Below the pieces are notes generated by a model. That model saw nothing but the letters and a program-made list of their open reading frames with translations, ran no database searches and was not told the origin of the DNA. A DNA stretch of 64,000 nt, taken from contig CAVPNW010000009.1 in the NCBI GenBank assembly GCA_963706875.1, positions 102,076-166,075 of the forward strand, written 5' to 3'. Source of the DNA: Prado023 sp963706875 (GTDB lineage: Bacteria > Actinomycetota > Actinomycetes > S36-B12 > CAIYMF01). Position 1 is the first letter of the stretch. Each line of letters begins with the position of its first letter. Position numbers and translations under genes: made by a program. Positions 18,232 through 26,379 of the stretch are shown in pieces.

Positions 18232-18528
18232 GCCGCAGCGACGAGCAGCGTATCGCCGACATCCTGGACGCGTGCCACGAGCTTGCCATGGTCGTTCAGA
18301 TCAGGGCGGCGAGTGCGGTTCCCGAGCCAGTTCTTCTGCGTGCCGCATCGGTGAGGCCGCCAGCACGGTCACCGACGAAGCCCGGGACAGATACCCGGGG
18401 GTGGATTGGCGCAGCATCGCGAGGTTGCGGATCGTCCTGGCTATCACTACCACAGCACTGATCCGGACCTGATCTGGTCCTACGCGACCGATCATGTGCC
18501 GTTGTTGGCTCGCGCCCTGTCGACCTGA
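18228..18528 (+). pseudogene. HEPN (DUF86) toxin gene, frameshifted at least twice
   Basis: The start MSRSDEQRIADILDACHELA is a normal DUF86 HEPN N-terminus. The middle continues in a second frame (RIGEAASTVTDEARDRYPGV, then DWRSIARLRIVLA) and the end in a third (YHYHSTDPDLIWSYATDHV to ARALST and stop). The second shift falls inside the R-x4-6-H RNase motif followed by the YHY tyrosines that are AMPylated, so no active toxin can be made from this sequence as given. The MNT antitoxin upstream is intact. Confidence 0.8.
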
Positions 18529-18544
18529 ATCCAAGTGGCAAGGG

Positions 18545-18657
18545 CCGCCGGGCGCGGTATGGAGTCCGGGGAGGGGGGGGGCGGGGGCGGGAACGGCGGT
18601 GCGGTCGGCGATCCCGGGAGCGGGCTCCGGGTCGTCCCAATCTGTAGCCCAGTTGTG
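18545..18657 (+). repeat. Interspersed repeat, copy 5
   Basis: GCCGGGCGCGGTATGGAGTC, then GGCGGGAACGGCGGTGCGGT, then ATCCCGGGAGCGGGCTC (CCCG-GGAG-CGGG stem) and TGTAGCCCAGTTG. It abuts the truncated 3' end of the IS256 transposase, marking the point where transposon sequence is lost. Confidence 0.8.
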
Positions 18658-19496
18658 TTGCGGCGCTGGGTCTTTTCGACCTGCTCCCAGCGTCGCGGGT
18701 GGCCGACATCAGGTTGGCCGAGTAGTGCGGTGCGGCATCTTTGCCAGCTGGCCCCGGGCAGGGTCGCGGCGATCGCCTCGACCAGGCCGGCGTGCGCGTC
18801 GGAGGTGACCAGGGCGACCCCGGACAGACCGCGGGCGACCAGGTCGCGGAAGAACGCCAACCACCCGGCCCCGGTCTCACCGGTGTTCACCTGGACCCCG
18901 AGGATCTCCCGGTGCCCGTCAGCGTTCACCCCGGTGGCCACGAGCACGGCGACGTTGATCACCCGACCGCCCTCACGGACCTTCATCATCAACGCGTCCG
19001 CCGCGACGAACGTGTACGGCCCGGCGTCCAATGGACGGGTGCGGAAGTCCTCGACGTGGGCGTCGAGGTCCTTGGCCATCTCCGAGACCTGCGACCGGGA
19101 CAGCCCGGTGATCCCCAACGACTGCACCAGCCGGTCCATCCGCCGCGTGGACACCCCGAGCAGGTAGCACGTCGCGACCACGCTAGTCAGGGCTGCTTCG
19201 GCCCGACGGCGGCGTTGCAGCAACCAGTCCGGGAAGTACGTGCCCGAGCGCAGCTTCGGGATGGCCACGTCGATCGTGCCCACCCGGGTGTCCAGATCGC
19301 GGTGCCGGTAGCCGTTGCGGGTGTTCGTTCGTTCCGGGCTGGGTAGCCCGTACCCGGCACCACACACCGCGTCAGCGTCGGCGGACAACAACGTCTGGAT
19401 GAACGTGGACAGCAGCTCACGCATCAGATCAGGACTGGCCTGGGCCAGGTGCTCGTTCAGGAACCGGGCAGGGTCAATACTGGGAACAGCGGTCAT
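18658..19496 (-). mobile_element. IS256-family transposase, frameshifted and 3'-truncated
   Basis: The N-terminal 256 residues are a normal IS256/mutator-type transposase: GAGYGLPSPERTNTRNGYRH, GTIDVAIPKLRSGTYFPDWL, then D167 (FVAADALMMKV) and D233 (ALVTSDAHAGL). After WQRCRT near 18728 one extra base shifts the frame; the true continuation (HYSANLMSATRD) is in the next frame. About 20 codons later the sequence becomes repeat copy 5. The third catalytic residue, Glu, and the C-terminal ~130 residues are gone. It is a dead remnant. Confidence 0.9.
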
Positions 19497-19848
19497 CGTG
19501 GAAGTCCTCTTCGAGTCGGTTGTGAGAGATCACTCGAAGGATCACGCGATGACCGCGCTCACGTTTGCAGCGACACGATCACCGAGCTACCCGAACACCA
19601 CTCTGCCGGACGCAACTTCACAGGTCGGGCGGATCTGCCCGGGGTGGAGCGCTGGTCTGGTGGAGTCGGGGCAAGTGGTGGTGCCCAGTCGCGTCAGGGC
19701 CGGGGGAGTCCCCGTCCCGGATGGGTGTGGGGGCGCGGCCAACGGTAGGGCTCAAGGTGTTCGGCAGCGCGTTCGGTTAAGCGTGTTATCGAGGTTGGCC
19801 GTTGGACAGCTGACCCGTCGCGCCCCCTTGCGGGCGTACAGTCAACGC
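19497..19848. other. Left end of the IS256 remnant and intergenic DNA
   Basis: Just upstream of the transposase start, CGAGTCGGTTGTGAGAGATC and neighbouring bases look like the terminal region of an IS256 element, but without the other end the inverted repeat cannot be defined. The rest up to the hydrolase start holds no gene. Confidence 0.4.
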
Positions 19849-20808
19849 ATGGTCCCCACTGGGTCTGGGCGCGCCCATCAACCTGAGTCCCGGTGGGCGG
19901 ACCTGGATGGCCCGGTGCACTACCTCGACTATGGCGGTCCTTCTGATGGCCCCCTGCTGGTGCTCGTTCACGGGTTGGGTGGCGCGGCGGTCAATTGGGC
20001 GGCGGTGGCCCCGGTCCTGGCCGAGAGCTGCCGGGTCGTGGCCCTGGACCTGGCGGGCTTCGGGCACACCCTAGGCGGGCCCCGCTCCACCTCGGTGCAG
20101 GCCAACCAGCGGTTGCTGCACCGCTTCCTCACCGAGGTCGCCGGTACGCCGGCGATCCTGGTGGGCAACTCGATGGGCGGCCTCGTCTCGATGCTCCAGG
20201 CGGCCCAGCGCCATGACACGGTGGCCGGGCTCGTGCTGGTGGATCCGGCGTTGCCCCTGGCCCTGAACGCACGGCCCGACCCCCGCGTGTTCGCGACGTT
20301 CGCAGCGTTCCTGGTGCCGGTGGTCGGACGCCGGGTGCTCAGCCGCCGCCGGGATGCAGAGACCGCTGAAGAGGCCGCGCGTGCGCTGCTGCGCCTGTGC
20401 TGCGCGGATGTCTCGCGGGTTCCGGGCGACGTCGTCGACCTCCACGTCGAGCTCGCGGGGCTGCGCCGCGAGTACCCCGATGTCGACTCCGAGATGCTGG
20501 TCGCAGCGCAGTCCCTGATGTGGGTGCTGGCCGATCGGCGCCGGCTTGCCGCGATACAGCGACGTATCGACGTGCCCGTGCTGCTCATCCATGGCGACCG
20601 GGACCGCCTGGTCAACATCGCGTCGGCTCGCGCCGCCGCGGCCGCGAACCCGTCCTGGCAGTTCGAGGTCGCGCGGGGGGTGGGCCACGTGCCGCAGCTC
20701 GAGGTCCCGCAGTGGACGATCGACACCGTTCTCGGGTGGCTCGCCGCTAACCCGCACGCCGCCGACCTCGCTGCTCGGGCGCACCCCCTGATCACGGACC
20801 GGAGCTGA
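19849..20808 (+). CDS. Alpha/beta hydrolase, first gene of a lipid operon
   Basis: 319 residues from ATG at 19849. The fold motifs are LVHGLGGAAVNW (oxyanion HG), GNSMGGLVSML (nucleophile Ser in GNSMGG), LLIHGDRDRLVN (acid Asp) and GVGHVPQLEVP (catalytic His). It is cytosolic with no signal peptide, and is probably an esterase or lipase. The gene ends 2 bp before the wax-ester synthase start, so the pair is surely co-transcribed and likely acts on the same neutral lipids. Confidence 0.85.
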   Translation: MVPTGSGRAHQPESRWADLDGPVHYLDYGGPSDGPLLVLVHGLGGAAVNWAAVAPVLAESCRVVALDLAGFGHTLGGPRSTSVQANQRLLHRFLTEVAGTPAILVGNSMGGLVSMLQAAQRHDTVAGLVLVDPALPLALNARPDPRVFATFAAFLVPVVGRRVLSRRRDAETAEEAARALLRLCCADVSRVPGDVVDLHVELAGLRREYPDVDSEMLVAAQSLMWVLADRRRLAAIQRRIDVPVLLIHGDRDRLVNIASARAAAAANPSWQFEVARGVGHVPQLEVPQWTIDTVLGWLAANPHAADLAARAHPLITDRS

Positions 20809-20810
20809 CC

Positions 20811-22196
20811 ATGGAGCGGTTGAGCACGCTGGATGCTGGGTTCCTCCACGTGGAGAACGACAGGCAACAGATGCATGTCGGGTCGCTGCTCGTGTTCGAG
20901 GGACCTGTCCCCGCCTTCGAGGAGTTCACCGCGCATCTTGAGTCGTGCCTCGACTCGGTCGCGCGGTATCGCCAACGGGTGCAGAGGATGCCCCTGGACC
21001 TTGCGCGCCCGGTGTGGGCCGACGACCCGCACTTCTCGCTGGCCTACCACCTGCGCCACACGGCGATCCCCGCGCCGGGTGGAGACGCGCAGGTCCGCGC
21101 CCTGGTGGCCCGGGTCCTGTCCCAGCGGCTCGACATCGACCGTCCGCTGTGGGAGATGTGGCTGGTCGAAGGACTGACCGAGGACCGCTGGGCCATCATC
21201 ACCAAGACCCATCACGCGATGATCGACGGCCTCGCCGGCAACGAACTCATGGAGATCGTGCTGGACCGTGACCGTCATGCCCGGCGCCGGGAGCCCACGG
21301 CATGGTCGCCGAGCCCGCTACCCTCACGACTCGAACTCGCCGGATCCGCGGTGGCCGGCGTCGCACGGATTCCGATCGAGCTCACCCGGGCCGCTGCTGC
21401 AGCGGTCCGCGGGGTCTCATCACCAGCCGACGTCGCAAGGGCCGGGGCCGTCCGTGCCTTCGGGCTGGCGACGGTGGGGCGCAGCGCCGCGAGCCCGACG
21501 AGTGTCCTCAACGGTGCCGTGGGCCCGCATCGGCGCTGGGGTTGGGCGCGCGCTGAGCTCGCCGACATCAAGCGGGTCAAGCTCGCAGCCGGCTGCACGG
21601 TCAATGACGTCGTCCTGGCCGGCGTCGCTGGCGGCTTCCGTGAGTATCTGCAGGCGCGCGGGGAGGACGTCCAGAACACGACGATCCGTTCCCTGGTCCC
21701 GGTCTCCATCCGGACCGAGGCGCACCAGGGCCGACTGGGCAACCAGGTCACCGCGATGTTCGCCGACCTCCCCATCAGCGTTGCCGACCCCCGCGAACGC
21801 CTGGATGCGGTGGCCCGGCAGATGGACCACCTCAAGCACACAGGTCAGGCAGTCGGCGTCGAGGCGATGCTCTCGGCCGGGGACTTCGTGCCCGCGACAC
21901 TCATGACACTCGGCGCCCGCGTCTACGCCCGAACCGGCCAGCGAGTCATCAACACAGTCACCACGAACATCCCCGGCCCGCAGTACCCGATCTACCTCCT
22001 CGGCCGCCGCATGCTGGAGATGTTCCCCTACATCCCGGTGGCGCTGGGCGTGCGCATCAGCATCGGCATCATGTCCTACGACGGGCACGTCGCGATCGGC
22101 GTCACCGGTGACTACGACGCCGTGCCCGACCTCGACATCTTGTGCACCGCGATCGAAAACTCACTCGCCGAGCTTGTGACCACCATCGGCCGATGA
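20811..22196 (+). CDS. Wax ester synthase/diacylglycerol acyltransferase (WS/DGAT)
   Basis: 461 residues, the usual family length. The catalytic motif is THHAMIDGLAGNE, with H134, H135 and D139 (HHxxxDG). The N-terminus MERLSTLDAGFLHVEND and the late motif TNIPGPQYPIYL (the N-x-P-G-P region) are both family marks. It transfers fatty acyl groups from acyl-CoA to alcohols or diacylglycerol, making storage wax esters or triacylglycerol. It is coupled to the upstream hydrolase. Confidence 0.92.
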   Translation: MERLSTLDAGFLHVENDRQQMHVGSLLVFEGPVPAFEEFTAHLESCLDSVARYRQRVQRMPLDLARPVWADDPHFSLAYHLRHTAIPAPGGDAQVRALVARVLSQRLDIDRPLWEMWLVEGLTEDRWAIITKTHHAMIDGLAGNELMEIVLDRDRHARRREPTAWSPSPLPSRLELAGSAVAGVARIPIELTRAAAAAVRGVSSPADVARAGAVRAFGLATVGRSAASPTSVLNGAVGPHRRWGWARAELADIKRVKLAAGCTVNDVVLAGVAGGFREYLQARGEDVQNTTIRSLVPVSIRTEAHQGRLGNQVTAMFADLPISVADPRERLDAVARQMDHLKHTGQAVGVEAMLSAGDFVPATLMTLGARVYARTGQRVINTVTTNIPGPQYPIYLLGRRMLEMFPYIPVALGVRISIGIMSYDGHVAIGVTGDYDAVPDLDILCTAIENSLAELVTTIGR

Positions 22197-22206
22197 GCGG
22201 CCGGCC

Positions 22207-22539
22207 CCCCGGATCGTCATCGACGCATTCAAGCGGGCATTCCTCGCGAGCGGTGAGTCGGCGGTCCCGGGCTTGCGAGGTGGGTCCTTGGTCGTCGGAT
22301 CGACCGACGACGGGGCGATGCAACTCGACCTCTCAGACGATCGATTCGCACAGGACCTCGCGGTCACCGGACAGGTCGTCTGGCGAGACCTCGTGTCCGC
22401 GGACCTCGAACTCGCCGGTGCGGTAACCGGGCACGTACACATCGAAGGAGCGCTCTTCGCACCACCCGGCAGTAACCCCTGGCGGGTCACCGGGCAGATC
22501 GGCGGACGCACTGTCGTACTCGAAACATCGCCTACCTGA
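22207..22539 (+). pseudogene. C-terminal fragment of an unidentified protein
   Basis: The frame reads RIVIDAFKRAFLASGESAVP, GLRGGSLVVGSTDDGAMQLD, then DRFAQDLAVTGQVVWRDLVS and stops after VLETSPT. It looks like a real beta-rich C-terminal domain with tandem V-x-G strands, but has no start codon of its own: the first ATG, at 22318, lies deep inside. It begins about 10 bp after the WS/DGAT stop. It may be the end of a hydrolase-type protein; I cannot name it. Confidence 0.45.
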
Positions 22540-22730
22540 GGCCACCCGATAACTCAGACGAAACCCGACGGAGCAGGCCCGCGGGGGAGGCCCGCTCCGA
22601 GGCGTGGGCCGCCCGTTGACCTGCACCCGCGGACGAGGCCCCAACTGTCACCTTCCAGGTCACCCGCCCACCATCAAGTCGGCTGCGAAAGGACCGAGGA
22701 ATCGCACCGACACCCCGAGGGGCGTAGGCG

Positions 22731-22846
22731 GCCGCCGGGCGCGGTATGGAGTTCACCACCCTGGCGAGGGCGGGAACGGCGATGGGGTGGGCGATCCCGG
22801 GAACGGGCTCGGGGCCGTAGCCCATTTCGTAGCCCAATCGGGGCAC
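22731..22846 (+). repeat. Interspersed repeat, copy 6 (near consensus)
   Basis: This copy is closest to the consensus: GCCGGGCGCGGTATGGAGTT, CACCACCCTGGCGAGGGCGG, GAACGGCGATGGGGTGGGCG, ATCCCGGGAACGGGCTCGGG and CGTAGCCCATTTCGTAGCCC. Hairpins: CCACCC with GGGTGG, CCCG-GGAA-CGGG, and alternatively GGGCT with AGCCC. It bounds the Xre-RES pair on the left. Confidence 0.88.
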
Positions 22847-23061
22847 CCCGCGGCCTGCTCGTCCTCGGTGACCGGCCGACGGCCCGAGACCCGGCCGTGG
22901 GTTCGACGTGGTGGCGAGGGTGGCGGCGATCCTGTCTTCGACCAGTCGGCCGGGCTGGCCTGGCGCACGCGTGAGTGGCACATCCAGGCTGCATACTCAT
23001 GACATGAATGGGTGCACGCTGGCTGCATCTGGGCTACGCTAGCGTTCAGGAGGTGATGGCG

Positions 23062-23424
23062 ATGTCGACGACAACTCGTTCCAGTCACGCCGCGGGCGCG
23101 CAGGTGGCTTTGACTGATCAGGTTGCGGCCGTCAAGGAGTTGCTTGGCCCCAAGTTGGCGGGGTTCACGTTCGGGGTGTCGTTGACCACGGTCGACCGGT
23201 GGGCCAGTGGCAAGGTCGCGCCTGGTCTGGATCGGGAGCGCCGGGTCCGGGCCGCGTATCAGATCCTGGAACTGCTGCGCCCGGTCGAGGCCGCGCCCAC
23301 GATCCGGGCGTGGTTCATCGGGATGAACCCGCAGCTCGATGATCGGGCACCGGCGGAGGCGATCGCCGAGGGTGACCTGCGCGAGACACTGGCCGCGGCC
23401 CGCGCGTTCGCGGCGGGCGGGTGA
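23062..23424 (+). CDS. Xre/MbcA/ParS-type antitoxin of a RES system
   Basis: 120 residues from ATG at 23062, 8 nt after GGAGGTG; an ATG at 23056 is closer than usual. Helical antitoxin with a central DNA-binding segment (FTFGVSLTTVDRWASGK) and a C-terminal DUF2384-like toxin-binding part (MNPQLDDRAPAEAIAEGDLR). It neutralises the RES toxin by direct contact and usually represses the operon. The stop overlaps the RES start by 4 bp. Confidence 0.85.
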   Translation: MSTTTRSSHAAGAQVALTDQVAAVKELLGPKLAGFTFGVSLTTVDRWASGKVAPGLDRERRVRAAYQILELLRPVEAAPTIRAWFIGMNPQLDDRAPAEAIAEGDLRETLAAARAFAAGG

Positions 23425-24092
23425 GCGTGCCGGGCCTGACCTTGGTGGCCCCACCGGACCGGTTGTGGCGGATCGGTCGCCGTGACGATCCGGTGCGGTT
23501 CGCCCGGATCAGCCAGACCGACGCGATGTTGGCGCGGGCCGGGAACAGGTTCGACGTGCCCGGGGGAGGGGTGCTCTACGCGGCCACCACCATCCAGGGC
23601 TGCTTCGCTGAGACGTTGGCCCGGTTCCGCCCGTCGCCGGCCGTGGCCGCGGCCGCGCGGGAGGACCCCGGCTACATGGACCCCGGGGGCCTCCCGGCAG
23701 CGTGGCGGGAGGACCGCCGCCTGGTCAGCTTCGCGCTGGCGGCACCGCTTCCCTTCGTCGACATCGATAACACGAGCACCCTGCTGGCCCTCGGCGCCCA
23801 GTTGCACGGGGAGTTGGCCCCGCTGGGTGTGGACGAACTCGACCGGGGCTCCGTGTACAGCGCGAACAGGAGGCTCACCCGGGCGCTGGCCGCCTGGATC
23901 TACTCCCGCACCGATGACGACGGCCAACCCCGTTACGGCGGCATTCGCTACGAATCCCGCCTCGGGAGGCAATGGGAGTGCTGGGCGGTCTTCGACGGCG
24001 CCCTACTCACCACGTCGACCGTCACACCGATCGACAGCCGGAACCCCGACCTGATGGCCATCGCCGACCAGTTCGGCCTCAGCCCCCACTGA
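23421..24092 (+). CDS. RES-domain toxin (NAD+-degrading type)
   Basis: 223 residues from GTG at 23421, overlapping the antitoxin stop. RES-family marks are present: LWRIGRRDDPVRF (Arg), GVLYAATTIQGCFAETLARF (Tyr and Glu region) and GGIRYESRLG (conserved Ser region). Characterised RES toxins such as MbcT consume NAD+ by hydrolysis or phosphorolysis. All motifs seem intact. The pair lies between same-orientation repeat copies 6 and 7. Confidence 0.88.
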   Translation: MSVPGLTLVAPPDRLWRIGRRDDPVRFARISQTDAMLARAGNRFDVPGGGVLYAATTIQGCFAETLARFRPSPAVAAAAREDPGYMDPGGLPAAWREDRRLVSFALAAPLPFVDIDNTSTLLALGAQLHGELAPLGVDELDRGSVYSANRRLTRALAAWIYSRTDDDGQPRYGGIRYESRLGRQWECWAVFDGALLTTSTVTPIDSRNPDLMAIADQFGLSPH

Positions 24093-24171
24093 GGCCGATG
24101 CCCACCGACCTCAGGTTGGCGGACTCGCCTGCCGCTCGGGCGAGGGGTCGACGAGCGGACGGAACGCGTCC

Positions 24172-24216
24172 GGGGCGCCGGTCGCGGTATGGAGTCCACC
24201 ACCCTGGCGGGGGCGA
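24172..24216 (+). repeat. Interspersed repeat, copy 7 (5' part only)
   Basis: CGCGGTATGGAGTCCACCAC, then CCTGGCGGGGGCGA match the first ~45 bp of the consensus; afterwards the sequence diverges completely. It is a truncated copy between the RES toxin and the VIT gene, in the same orientation as the others. Confidence 0.8.
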
Positions 24217-24326
24217 CCTACGGTCCGGTCGGGTGACCGCGACCACGCTGCGGTCGGCCAGCCACGCACCTCCATCGTGGCGCGCCGGGAGCCGGCAGGT
24301 CCGGAGTCCAAGTCGGGGCGACACAC

Positions 24327-25079
24327 TCAGACGGCGGCGCCGAGGAGTTGTCCGACGGCGTAGGTGACTGCCATGGCCAGGGCGCCGCCCAGGACCAGTC
24401 GGATGGTGGCCCGTCGGCGCCCAGCGCCGCCGAGGTGCGCGCTGACGCTGCCGGTGATGGCCAGGGCGATGATGACCACCGCGAAGGTCAGCGGGACCCG
24501 CATCGCTGGTGGGGCCAGGACGATGGCCAGCAGGGGCAGGAGGGCACCGAGGGTGAACGCGATCGCTGAGGACACCGCGGCGTGCCACGGGTTGGTCAGG
24601 TCGTCGGGGTCCAGGTTCAGCTCGGCGTCGACGTGGGCGGCGAACGCGTCGTGGGCAGTGAGCTCCTCTGCGACGATCCGGGCGGTCTCGGGTGCCAGGC
24701 CCTTGCCCCGGTAGATGCCGATCAGTTCCTGGAGTTCGGTGTCGGGGTCCTCGGCGAGCTCGCGGCGTTCCTTTGCCAGGGTCGCGCGCTCACTGTCGCG
24801 TTGGCTGCTGACCGAGACGTACTCGCCCAGGGCCATGGACACCGCCCCGGCGACGAGGCCGGCGACCCCGGCGGTGAGGATCGGGCCGCGGTCGGTGGTC
24901 GCCCCGGCAACCCCGATCACCAGACCGGCGGTGGAGATGATGCCGTCGTTGGCGCCCAGGACACCGGCTCGCAACCAGTTCAGCCGGGTGGCGGTGCCCG
25001 CCTCATGGGCCTCGCCCGGATGCGGTGCTGGCGGCTCGTACGGGGTGGATCCCGGCGGCGGACTTGAGGCATCGGGCAC
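24327..25079 (-). CDS. VIT1/CCC1-family iron/manganese transporter
   Basis: 250 residues from a GTG. The first helix holds NWLRAGVLGANDGIISTAGL, the family mark. A central cytosolic Glu-rich segment follows (SSQRDSERATLAKERRELAE, then LGEYVSVSS nearby). Three C-terminal helices follow. These proteins export Fe2+/Mn2+ across membranes, with the acidic region binding metal. A near-identical copy of the last ~43 codons lies at 1121-1260. Confidence 0.9.
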   Translation of the reverse strand: MPDASSPPPGSTPYEPPAPHPGEAHEAGTATRLNWLRAGVLGANDGIISTAGLVIGVAGATTDRGPILTAGVAGLVAGAVSMALGEYVSVSSQRDSERATLAKERRELAEDPDTELQELIGIYRGKGLAPETARIVAEELTAHDAFAAHVDAELNLDPDDLTNPWHAAVSSAIAFTLGALLPLLAIVLAPPAMRVPLTFAVVIIALAITGSVSAHLGGAGRRRATIRLVLGGALAMAVTYAVGQLLGAAV

Positions 25080-25335
25080 CCCTGGAGGCTATCGCCACCA
25101 GAGCAGGGCGCGCGCTGGCCGGGCCCACAGGTGCCCGGGACCTGTGCCCGGGGCGGTGGTGTGTCGGGGCGGCCTGCGGGTGCCGGCCGGGCCCAGCCCG
25201 ATCGGGTGCTGCTCAAGTGTGACTGGGACTTGACGTGTTCCTGACGGTGGATGGTCCTGGCGGCCCCTCGCTGGGTGCTTGACTGGCGGTCCAAGCAACC
25301 GCCCTTCGGGTGCGGCCAGTCAGGAGGAGGTTGCC

Positions 25336-25914
25336 ATGCTCAGCAGCGCACTGTCGGCTCTGGTCCGCGCCGAGGAGGGTGAGACCGGGGGCCCGTTCGA
25401 CCTCATCAACGGGTTGCCGGTCCATCCCTTGATCGTGCACGCGGCCGTCGTGTTCGTGCCGTTGACGGCCTTGGGATTGGTCGTCATGGTGTTCTGGCCG
25501 AGGTTCTCCCGCAGGTATGGGTGGCTGGTGGTGGCGTCGTCGGTGGCTGGGGCGTTGTTCAGCTTCATGGCCAAGGAATCCGGTGAGTCGCTGGAGGGCC
25601 GGATCGGTGAGCCGGGGTTCGACCACGCGGAGTTGGGTGACCTGATGCCGGTGTTCGCCGGGCTGCTCATGGTCGCCGTGATCGGGTTGTGGCTGGTCGA
25701 TCGCCGGCGCTCGGATCAACAGGGTCGCGGGGGTCTGCTGCGGATCCTGGTGGCTACGGCAGCCGTCCTGGTGGCGGTGGCCAACGTGGTCTGGATCTAC
25801 CGGGTGGGCGACTCGGGCGCGAAATCGGTGTGGTCCGAGGAGGTCTCATCCGCATCAGCAGGGGTCGCGGGAACCGAGCCGGGCGACGCTGTGTCGAGTA
25901 CCGCGGTCAGCTGA
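25336..25914 (+). CDS. DUF2231-family membrane protein
   Basis: 192 residues from ATG at 25336, with AGGAGG at good distance. The signature NGLPVHPLIVHAAVVFVPLT is followed by four transmembrane helices and the closing VWIYRVGDSGAKSVWSEE. DUF2231 proteins are predicted membrane (possibly redox or haem-linked) proteins; the paired His residues in VHPLIVH would suit ligand binding, but that is inference. Single gene. Confidence 0.85.
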   Translation: MLSSALSALVRAEEGETGGPFDLINGLPVHPLIVHAAVVFVPLTALGLVVMVFWPRFSRRYGWLVVASSVAGALFSFMAKESGESLEGRIGEPGFDHAELGDLMPVFAGLLMVAVIGLWLVDRRRSDQQGRGGLLRILVATAAVLVAVANVVWIYRVGDSGAKSVWSEEVSSASAGVAGTEPGDAVSSTAVS

Positions 25915-25981
25915 GGGCCGGGGATCACATGCGGTCCGTCGCGCGACCGATCATCACCGGGGGTGATCCGTGGCCCGGTGG

Positions 25982-26343
25982 TCAGTGTGGTGCTGCTGGG
26001 CTGCTCACGGCGGTGGGATGGGGCGTGACTGTTGAGGTGGAGCCTGGGTCCGGGTTGTCGAAGGCGGCGACCACCCCGAGAACAGATCTGGCCACCATCA
26101 GCGAGCCCACGACCCACACCCAGACGGGCAGCCGCTTCTTCGCCGGCGCGCGCGCGCGGGTACCGGGTGGCTCACTGCGGGCGGACGGCTGGCCACCACA
26201 GTTGGCTGCGTGACCGGTCGTGGTGGTGTCGTGGCGTTCACCGGGTGACGCCTGGCGGTCCAGGCGCGCCCGTTCCAGTACCGGTTGAACGCGGGGTCGT
26301 TGTGGTCGGGGTACCACCCGGGTTCCCGTAGTTCGCCCGCCAT
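25982..26343 (-). pseudogene. DUF2510 membrane protein interrupted at a (CG)6 tract
   Basis: The first part from ATG at 26343 reads MAGELREPGWYPDHNDPAFN then RYWNGRAWTARR, a clear DUF2510 domain. At the alternating GC run 26146-26158 the frame is lost. The rest (PAKKRLPVWVWVVGSLMVAR, SVLGVVAAFDNPDPG, stop at 25982) is in another frame and gives one transmembrane helix. Removing one CG unit (6 to 5) joins the two frames exactly, giving a protein of about 120 residues. This could be a phase-variable gene, a fresh mutation or a read error. Confidence 0.8.
26146..26158 (+). repeat. Dinucleotide tract (CG)6 inside the DUF2510 gene
   Basis: GCGCGCGCGCGCG. Loss of one two-base unit restores the reading frame of the gene across it, as worked out from both frames. 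Confidence 0.85.
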
Positions 26344-26379
26344 GTCCGTCCCTCTCCGCTGAAACCAACCGCGCTCACC

